64,000 nt of DNA from Porcincola intestinalis (GTDB lineage Bacteria > Bacillota > Clostridia > Lachnospirales > Lachnospiraceae), in the NCBI RefSeq assembly GCF_009696445.1, contig NZ_VULZ01000009.1, forward strand, positions 1 to 64,000, written 5' to 3'. A program made the translations under genes and the position numbers. The number at the start of each line of letters is the position of its first letter. Position 1 is the stretch's first letter. Of the stretch, positions 57,504 through 64,000 are shown piece after piece. Below the pieces are notes generated by a model. The model did no database searches, was not told the DNA's origin, and saw only the letters and a list, made by a program, of their open reading frames with translations.

Positions 57504-58316
57504 ATGGCGAACGCACCGCTGATGCTGGAACTGAACCATATCCGGAAAACATTCAACAAGGGAACCATCAACGAAAAGCCCGCCCTTCTGGGCGTGACGC
57601 TTAAGCTGAATCCCGGAGACTTCTGCACGGTCATTGGTGGAAATGGCGCCGGCAAGAGTACCTGCCTGAACGCAATCGCCGGTGTCTGGCCGGTGGACGG
57701 CGGGTCAATCATTGTGGATGGAGAGAATATCACCGGGCTGCCGGAATACAAAAGAGCGGAATTCCTCGGACGTGTCTTCCAGGATCCGATGAATGGAACA
57801 GCGGCTACCATGCAGATCGATGAAAACCTGGCGCTTGCAGCCAGACGCGGAAACAGAAGAGGACTCGGCTGGGGCATCACAAAGCAGGAGCATGAGATCT
57901 ACCATGAGCAGCTGAAGACGCTCGAGCTGGGGCTCGAGGACCGTATGACACAGAAGGTCGGGCTCCTGTCCGGCGGACAGAGGCAGGCGCTGACATTGCT
58001 GATGGCGACGCTGAAGAAACCGAAGTTGCTGCTGCTCGATGAGCATACGGCTGCCCTGGATCCGAAGACAGCGGAGAAAGTCCTGCGCCTGACGGACGAG
58101 GTTGTGAAGCGGGACAGCCTGACGGCTCTGATGGTCACGCATAATATGCGCGACGCGATTCGGATGGGGAACCGTCTGATCATGATGAACGAGGGCCGGA
58201 TCGTCTACGAAGTGTCGGGTGAGGAGAAAAAGCATCTGCAGGTGTCAGACCTGCTCGAGAAATTCAGCGATGTCTCGCATGGACAGTTTGCGAATGACCG
58301 CATGATGCTTGCGTAA
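57504..58316 (+). CDS. ABC transporter ATPase, TrpZ/COG1101 type
   Basis: A 270-residue ATPase. Walker A is GGNGAGKST, the signature is LSGGQRQALTLLMATL, Walker B is LLLLDEHTAALDPKTA and the switch His is in VTHNMRDA. Use of His after the catalytic Glu (DEH rather than DEP) is characteristic of this family. It starts one base after the permease stop and completes the transporter. Confidence 0.93.
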   Translation: MANAPLMLELNHIRKTFNKGTINEKPALLGVTLKLNPGDFCTVIGGNGAGKSTCLNAIAGVWPVDGGSIIVDGENITGLPEYKRAEFLGRVFQDPMNGTAATMQIDENLALAARRGNRRGLGWGITKQEHEIYHEQLKTLELGLEDRMTQKVGLLSGGQRQALTLLMATLKKPKLLLLDEHTAALDPKTAEKVLRLTDEVVKRDSLTALMVTHNMRDAIRMGNRLIMMNEGRIVYEVSGEEKKHLQVSDLLEKFSDVSHGQFANDRMMLA

Positions 58317-58376
58317 ACGGAACCTTTCGGCGCGATGAATGAAACCTGCCCGGCAGAAAGAGGGGGCAGCCCATAC

Positions 58377-58416
58377 AGCCGGAATGACAGACCTGTCTGT
58401 GATTCCGGCTGTTTTT
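58377..58416 (+). terminator. terminator between the transporter and metF
   Basis: AGCCGGAAT (58377-58385) pairs with ATTCCGGCT (58402-58410), with an inner GACAG/TGTC pairing, followed by GTTTTT. Confidence 0.87.
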
Positions 58417-58436
58417 ATGAAAGGACAGATAATACG

Positions 58437-59339
58437 ATGGCTTCCTTTATGAAATTCAGTGACCTGATGAAGAAGCGCCAGACCCTTTCCTTCGAAGTCT
58501 ATCCGCCGAAGACGGAGAAGGGGATGAACAATCTCCCGGGTATGATCCGGCGGCTTGGGGAGCTTCAGCCGGATTATATTTCCTGCACCTATGGAGCCGG
58601 CGGCAGCAATGTCGGCAAGAACAGGGAGGTTCTTCGTGAGGTGGAGAAGGTTGCGGTCCCGGTCACCCATCTGACCTGTATCGGGCAGACAAAGGAGAGC
58701 GTGAGAAGACAGCTCCAGGCATATCTTGATCAGGGCGTCACGCACATTCTTGCGCTCAGGGGGGACATCCCGTATGGCCAGAGCGGAACGGGGGGAGAAT
58801 TCAGTCACGCGACGGATCTGGTCGCTTTCATCCGGAAAGAGTTCGGGACAGCCTTTGAGATTGCAGTCGCAGGAACGCCCGGCGGTCACGTGGAGTGCTC
58901 AAGCCTTGAGGCGGATATTATGCATCTTCGTCAGAAGCAGGATCTGGGGGCGGACTACATCATCACGCAGCTTTGCTTTGACATGGATGTGTTCCGGCGC
59001 TGGCATGAGGCAATCCGAAAGGCAGGAATCACCATCCCGGTTGATGCAGGCATCATGCCGGTCATTTCAAAGAAATCGGTGATCAATCAGTGCTTCAGCC
59101 ACAATGCCTGCCCGGTTCCGCGCGACCTGGCGCTTGTTCTGACACAAAACTGGTTTGATACAGACCCGGAGGGAAATGAAATTCCGGGGGCACGGGAAGC
59201 GTTCCGCGAGGAAGGAATTGCCTATACGGTCCGGCTTCTTGAGCAGTATATTGCGGAGGGGATCGACGGGATTCACCTCTATACGATGGACAGAAGCGAG
59301 GATGTGAGGGAGGTCCTTCAGCGCGCCGGTCTCCGGTAA
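58437..59339 (+). CDS. metF: 5,10-methylenetetrahydrofolate reductase
   Basis: Reduces methylene-THF to methyl-THF for methionine synthesis or, in acetogenic metabolism, the methyl branch. The 300 residues contain TLSFEVYPPKTEKG with the catalytic Glu, SCTYGAGGS, THLTCIGQTKESV, ILALRGDIPYG and the FAD-binding QLCFDMDVFRRW. The start at 58437 follows AAGGA; an upstream ATG at 58335 lies before the terminator and is rejected. It begins a folate operon with fchA and folD. Confidence 0.95.
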   Translation: MASFMKFSDLMKKRQTLSFEVYPPKTEKGMNNLPGMIRRLGELQPDYISCTYGAGGSNVGKNREVLREVEKVAVPVTHLTCIGQTKESVRRQLQAYLDQGVTHILALRGDIPYGQSGTGGEFSHATDLVAFIRKEFGTAFEIAVAGTPGGHVECSSLEADIMHLRQKQDLGADYIITQLCFDMDVFRRWHEAIRKAGITIPVDAGIMPVISKKSVINQCFSHNACPVPRDLALVLTQNWFDTDPEGNEIPGAREAFREEGIAYTVRLLEQYIAEGIDGIHLYTMDRSEDVREVLQRAGLR

Positions 59340-59385
59340 GATGGTGTCCGGCAGAACCGGACAGACCGGGAATCAGGGGGTAAGG

Positions 59386-60042
59386 ATGGTGAAAGAGGGT
59401 GTGGAACAGATGCAGCAGATGACGCTTGCGGATTTTACGCGGGAGCTTTCAGGAAATGCGCCTGTCCCGGGCGGCGGAGGGGCGGCGGCGCTCTGCGGCG
59501 CACTTGCAGCCGCTCTCAGCAGCATGGTTGCTTCACTGACGGTTGGAAAGAAAAAGTATGAAGCGGTTCGGGAGGACATGGATGCGCTGATCCGGGATGC
59601 CGGCCGGCTGCGAAAGGAATTTCTGAGCCTCATCGATGAAGATGCAGAGGCATTTAAGCCGCTTGCTGCTGCGTACCGTCTTCCGCACTGGACAGAGGAG
59701 GAGAAGGCTGCCCGCAGGAATGAGATGGAGCAGGCGCTCAGGCGCGCGGCCGAATCGCCGCTCCGTATCCTGGAAAAGACACGGGAGGCAATGGCGCTTG
59801 TAAGGGAGGCTGCCGGGAAGGGATCCGTGATCGCAGTTTCGGATGCCGGCTGCGCAGCGGCCATTCTTGAGGCTGCTGCCCGCTGTGCTGCCCTGAATGT
59901 CACGGTCAACACCAGACTGATGGAGGATCAGGAGACGGCCGGGGGACTGGAGCGGCGGTCACAGGAAATCCTTTCTGAATGCCAGGCAGAATCAGAAAGC
60001 ATCTATCTGTCAGTCGGCAGCTTTCTTCAGCGGAACCAATGA
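59386..60042 (+). CDS. fchA: methenyltetrahydrofolate cyclohydrolase, FchA/cyclodeaminase family
   Basis: A 218-residue helical protein of the formimidoyl-THF cyclodeaminase fold. The signature APVPGGGGAAALCGALAAALSSMVASLTVGK, in parts, forms the folate pocket, and EDAEAFKPLAAAYRLP is the second conserved segment. In clostridia the free-standing member is often methenyl-THF cyclohydrolase. The neighbouring FolD appears to have lost this activity, supporting that role. Start codons at 59341, 59386 and 59410 are possible; 59386 has GGGGGT just upstream. Confidence 0.82.
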   Translation: MVKEGVEQMQQMTLADFTRELSGNAPVPGGGGAAALCGALAAALSSMVASLTVGKKKYEAVREDMDALIRDAGRLRKEFLSLIDEDAEAFKPLAAAYRLPHWTEEEKAARRNEMEQALRRAAESPLRILEKTREAMALVREAAGKGSVIAVSDAGCAAAILEAAARCAALNVTVNTRLMEDQETAGGLERRSQEILSECQAESESIYLSVGSFLQRNQ

Positions 60043-60102
60043 ACAGGGAAGCACGGGGGCAGCCAGAGTGAATAGAATGCACAGAACGGAGGACAACGGC
60101 GT

Positions 60103-60948
60103 ATGGCACAGCTGATGCTCGGAAAGGACGTGAACGAGTCTCTTGCAGCCAGGGTCAGAGAGAAGGTTCAGGAGGCAGAGAACAAGGGGGTCATACCCGG
60201 CCTTCTGATCATCCGGGTTGGAGAGAGGGAAAGCGATCTGTCCTATGAGAAGGGGGCTGTGAAAAGGTGCCGTTCATTCGGGATCAATGTGAGGACGGCT
60301 GCTTTTCCTGAGCATGTGGGGGAGGAGGAGCTTCTGGCTGCGATTCATGGGGCCAATGAAGACCCGGCTGCCCACGGTGTTCTTCTTTTCCGTCCGCTTC
60401 CAGGCCACCTGAACGCATCCCGGATTGAGAATGCGCTCACTCCGTCAAAGGATGTCGACGGCATGACAGACTTGTCGCTCAGCGGGGTCTTCCAGGGAAA
60501 AAATCTTGGTTATCCTCCCTGCACGGCGCAGGCAGTGATGGAGATTCTTGATTATTACCGGATTGATCCGAAAGGGAAAAGAGCAGTGGTTGTCGGCAGG
60601 TCCTCTGTAATCGGAAGACCTGTCGCAATGATGCTGCTGCAGCGGCATGCGACCGTGACCATCGCACATACGCGGACAGCCGATCTGCCGTCTGTTGCAA
60701 GGGAAGCAGATATCCTGGTCGCTGCAGCCGGTCACGCAGGAGTTGTAAAAGGAACGTCTTTGCGTGAAGGACAAGTTGTCATCGATGTAGGCATCAATGT
60801 CGGACCGGACGGGAGACTGTGCGGGGATGTCGCCTTCGAGGAGGCAGAGCCGGTCGTATCGATGATTACGCCGGTGCCGCGCGGAGTCGGAGCAGTCACG
60901 ACATCCGTGCTGGCTCTGCATGTGGCGGAGGCGGCACTGAAGAAGTGA
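60103..60948 (+). CDS. folD: methylenetetrahydrofolate dehydrogenase FolD, cyclohydrolase residues replaced
   Basis: A 281-residue FolD. The folate domain has LSYEKGAVKRC and the NADP domain has VVVGRSSVIGRPVAMMLLQ and PVPRGVGAVTTSVL; SKDVDGMTD keeps the conserved Asp (Asp119). The lysine four residues after the conserved Tyr, essential for cyclohydrolase activity in characterised enzymes, is Ala52 here, although Lys54 is close. The Gln of VQLPLP is Phe96 (LFRPLP). The dehydrogenase site looks intact. It is likely a dehydrogenase whose cyclohydrolase step is done by FchA. It ends the operon. Confidence 0.92.
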   Translation: MAQLMLGKDVNESLAARVREKVQEAENKGVIPGLLIIRVGERESDLSYEKGAVKRCRSFGINVRTAAFPEHVGEEELLAAIHGANEDPAAHGVLLFRPLPGHLNASRIENALTPSKDVDGMTDLSLSGVFQGKNLGYPPCTAQAVMEILDYYRIDPKGKRAVVVGRSSVIGRPVAMMLLQRHATVTIAHTRTADLPSVAREADILVAAAGHAGVVKGTSLREGQVVIDVGINVGPDGRLCGDVAFEEAEPVVSMITPVPRGVGAVTTSVLALHVAEAALKK

Positions 60949-61009
60949 CGCGGGAAACACAGCACATGTGGCGTTGCTGCTGACAAAAAGGACCTTTTGC
61001 CGCTCATTT

Positions 61010-61178
61010 ATGATTACTCGTGGTTTCGCTGCTTCGCAACTCCCACCACGCTGCCACATTCGGCATCCTCGTGTCGCCTGTGCGCCGCTTCATGCCTCAT
61101 GCAGGGTGTGTCAATCAGTCCTGCCACCAACTTGTATGCAAGCATGCGTGGCGGAGGGCTTATGGACGCTGTAATCAT
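61010..61178. mobile_element. MITE-like intergenic element with terminal inverted repeats
   Basis: An 169-base element bounded by ATGATTAC (61010-61017) and GTAATCAT (61171-61178). Its right half, read on the minus strand, is the dispersed repeat also found at 51656 and 25296. The left half contains CGTGG/CCACG hairpin arms. No gene is present; short frames across it are not supported. The surrounding 279-base gap holds nothing else clear except the ribosome site of the next gene. Confidence 0.65.
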
Positions 61179-61227
61179 CTATCATCACATTGAAAACCAT
61201 ATAAGGAAAGAAGGAGCTTGAAGAACG

Positions 61228-62103
61228 ATGAAACTAGGACTGGTGCTGGAAGGCGGCGGCATGAAATGCGCGTATACGGCTGCAATTCTGGACCGCATGA
61301 TGGATGATCAGGTAAAGCCGGACTATGTGATCGGCGTGTCGGCGGGGTGTGCGTGCGGGGCTTCCTTTCTGGCGGGACAGCGGGACAGAAACAGAAGATT
61401 TTTCGTCGACCACGTACAGGATCCGAAATACCTTGGCCTTCAGGCCTGGAAGAGCAGCGGCTCCATTTTCAATTTGAGGCGTATTTATCAGGACTATACG
61501 GCAGAGGGAGGCATCGACCCGCTTGACTACGACGCAATGGTCAAAAATCCTGCCGAGTGGTGGGCGGTCGCGACCGATGTGGAAACCGGAAAACCACATT
61601 ATTTCACCAAGGAGGACGTCTCTGCGACTGATTATTCAGCCATCATGGCCAGCTGTTCCATTCCGGTCGTCTGCAGGCCGATTGAGGTGCGCGGCAGAAA
61701 ATACTGTGACGGCGGATGCAGCAACTCCCTGCCGGTGCAGCATGCGCTGGAGGCAGGCTGCGACAAAGTCATTGTCATTCTGTGCAGACCGAAGGATTCC
61801 GTCAGGGAACCCGAAAAGATGAGGTTTGCCTATCGGACAGTGCTTCGGAACTACCCGAACCTGATCCATTCCATCGAGATGCGGCATATCCGCTATAACC
61901 GCCAGCTCAGAGCGACACGGAGGCTGGAGGAGGAGGGGCATGCATTCATCTTTGCACCGCATGAACCGATTCATGTCTCGACCTACACAAAGGATCCCGG
62001 CGTGCTGCAGGGGATTTACGACACAGGTCTTAAGGAATATGAGGAGGACAGGTCAAGGTTTGAAACATTTCTGAAAAAGCAGCTGACCGCAGAAAATGTT
62101 TGA
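61228..62103 (+). CDS. patatin-like phospholipase
   Basis: A 291-residue lipid acyl hydrolase with a Ser-Asp dyad. GLVLEGGGMKCAYTAAIL is the oxyanion/glycine loop, the nucleophile Ser is in GVSAGCACG, and the Asp is in YCDGG. No signal peptide, so it acts inside the cell. An AAGGAG is present about 13 bases before the ATG. The substrate is unknown. Confidence 0.92.
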   Translation: MKLGLVLEGGGMKCAYTAAILDRMMDDQVKPDYVIGVSAGCACGASFLAGQRDRNRRFFVDHVQDPKYLGLQAWKSSGSIFNLRRIYQDYTAEGGIDPLDYDAMVKNPAEWWAVATDVETGKPHYFTKEDVSATDYSAIMASCSIPVVCRPIEVRGRKYCDGGCSNSLPVQHALEAGCDKVIVILCRPKDSVREPEKMRFAYRTVLRNYPNLIHSIEMRHIRYNRQLRATRRLEEEGHAFIFAPHEPIHVSTYTKDPGVLQGIYDTGLKEYEEDRSRFETFLKKQLTAENV

Positions 62104-62170
62104 ATCTGAAGAATTGTTCCAAAAATATAACAGATACCGCCGGTACATCGGAATTATTTCCGGTAAATGC

Positions 62171-62199
62171 TTGAAAGCCGCAGTTTCTTCGACTATAAT
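62171..62199 (+). promoter_or_regulatory. gdhA promoter
   Basis: TTGAAA (62171-62176), 17-bp spacer, TATAAT (62194-62199), about 50 bases before the gene. The spacing and -10 are close to ideal, consistent with the high expression of this enzyme. Confidence 0.87.
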
Positions 62200-62210
62200 A
62201 GGAGCGTTGA

Positions 62211-63584
<1,374 letters not shown>

Positions 63585-63645
63585 CAGAGGCTTTGGGCCG
63601 GTCTCTGCAAAGGACAGGAACATATATAGAGACTGACCCAGTTTG

Positions 63646-63712
63646 AAAAAGAGGAGGGGACGCGAGTACGGCGGCAAGAGCCGGACTCGCATCCCCTCTT
63701 TTTGTTATTCAC
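63646..63712. terminator. long bidirectional terminator after gdhA
   Basis: AAGAGG-A-GGGGA-C-GCGAGT-A-CGGC pairs with GCCG-G-ACTCGC-A-TCCCCTCTT with small mismatches, flanked by A and T runs. It serves the convergent gdhA and glucosaminidase genes. Confidence 0.88.
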
Positions 63713-63723
63713 TGGATCAAAAG

Positions 63724-64000
63724 TCAGTCAAAACGCGTGAGATTGTAGCGCTCGATGATACTGCAGAGCTTGGCAACGTAGCCAGGGTCTGTGGCATAAC
63801 CGCCAGCCTTGATGATGGAAGCGGCCTTTTTATAATCTTTTTCACCGGCAAGACCTGCATACCGCAGGACACCCTTTGACTTCTGCGCGCCTGTCAGGTA
63901 AGCGGAATGATCCGCGACACTCTGCGCCCAGTTCTCGTACTTCCGGAAGTCCGCATAGACGGAGATAAAGGTATTGTTCAAGTATTCCAATGTCTGTTTC
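63724..64000 (-). CDS. glucosaminidase (GH73) domain protein, C-terminal part
   Basis: The last ~92 residues of a gene that runs off the window. ADFRKYENWAQSVADHSAYL, cited in part, GVLRYAGLAGEKDYKKAASIIKAGGYATDPGYVAKL in part, and the final CSIIERYNL match the end of N-acetylglucosaminidase/FlgJ-type domains. These cut peptidoglycan. The 5' part and any signal peptide or binding domains are outside. Confidence 0.85.
   Translation of the reverse strand, partial: KQTLEYLNNTFISVYADFRKYENWAQSVADHSAYLTGAQKSKGVLRYAGLAGEKDYKKAASIIKAGGYATDPGYVAKLCSIIERYNLTRFD

Noticed and set aside
58335-58436. An earlier in-frame ATG for metF adding 34 residues
   Set aside because: It precedes a clear terminator (58377-58416) and the added residues do not match MetF; the ATG at 58437 has a ribosome site.
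60968-61221. Two overlapping short frames (68 and 74 codons) before the patatin gene
   Set aside because: They lie across the MITE-like element, have no ribosome site, and are Cys/His-rich only because of the repeat sequence.

Overview
The window looks like chromosomal DNA from an anaerobic, low-GC-phylum (Firmicutes) Clostridia member, most likely Lachnospiraceae or a close relative. This rests on strong Shine-Dalgarno sequences throughout, families typical of that group (DUF5688, DUF5662, a giant SpaA-repeat surface protein, ECF-type folate S component with a THF riboswitch, DUF512 next to der) and a moderately high GC content for the phylum. Species cannot be named from the sequence. Almost everything is core or niche-adaptation chromosome: I see no phage, plasmid, transposase or CRISPR array. 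The only mobile-like items are short dispersed repeats.

Layout. 1-215: 3' end of a 23S rRNA gene followed directly by a terminator, with no 5S. 268-3002: SIR2-like gene, hisH, hisF, ung. 3003-9686: structured leader, a DUF5688 protein and an 1800-residue wall-anchored SpaA-repeat protein. 9700-13922: tRNA-Arg(CCG), a membrane SH3 protein, an RluF-type pseudouridine synthase and a divergent DNA ligase LigA. 14029-17881: metA, a CobW-like GTPase lacking its cysteine motif, a C39-like protease, a tiny Cys-rich protein, and THF-riboswitch-controlled folT. 17961-20601: an apparently dead GlgX-like protein and a DUF5662 protein. 20520-24505: LysR regulator divergent from metNIQ. 24667-31265 (minus strand): TetR, RluA-type synthase, potABCD polyamine transporter and its HTH-cupin regulator. 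31448-37135: lactonase, aroC, a rhomboid-like membrane protein, an LTA-synthase-like enzyme. 37198-45319: AraC regulator, sugar ABC transporter and GH2 beta-galactosidase, forming a beta-galactoside utilisation locus. 45441-50300: rplS, lepB, rbgA, a second lepB, rnhB, yraN, pgeF. 50361-55188: prs (minus), DUF512 radical-SAM-like protein, der, plsY. 55299-58316: TrpXYZ-type ABC transporter. 58437-60948: metF, fchA, folD. 61228-64000: patatin-like lipase, gdhA and a partial glucosaminidase.

Connections. Methionine and one-carbon metabolism recur: metA (O-acetyl type by its Glu111), metNIQ import, folate import under a THF riboswitch, and metF-fchA-folD. In the last operon FolD has lost two residues needed for cyclohydrolase activity, while the adjacent FchA can supply that step. 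The beta-galactoside locus encodes binding protein and permeases but no ATPase, implying a shared ATPase elsewhere.

The most interesting signals are: three ABC binding proteins from unrelated families that lack a lipobox and share the same predicted A|GET cleavage site, two with Glu/Thr/Ala tails; a second signal peptidase with Arg in place of the catalytic Lys; pseudoenzyme-like GlgX and rhomboid proteins; a C39-like protease beside a CX3CX2CX2C mini-protein; and two families of short intergenic repeats, one with terminal inverted repeats, the other sitting just after terminators.
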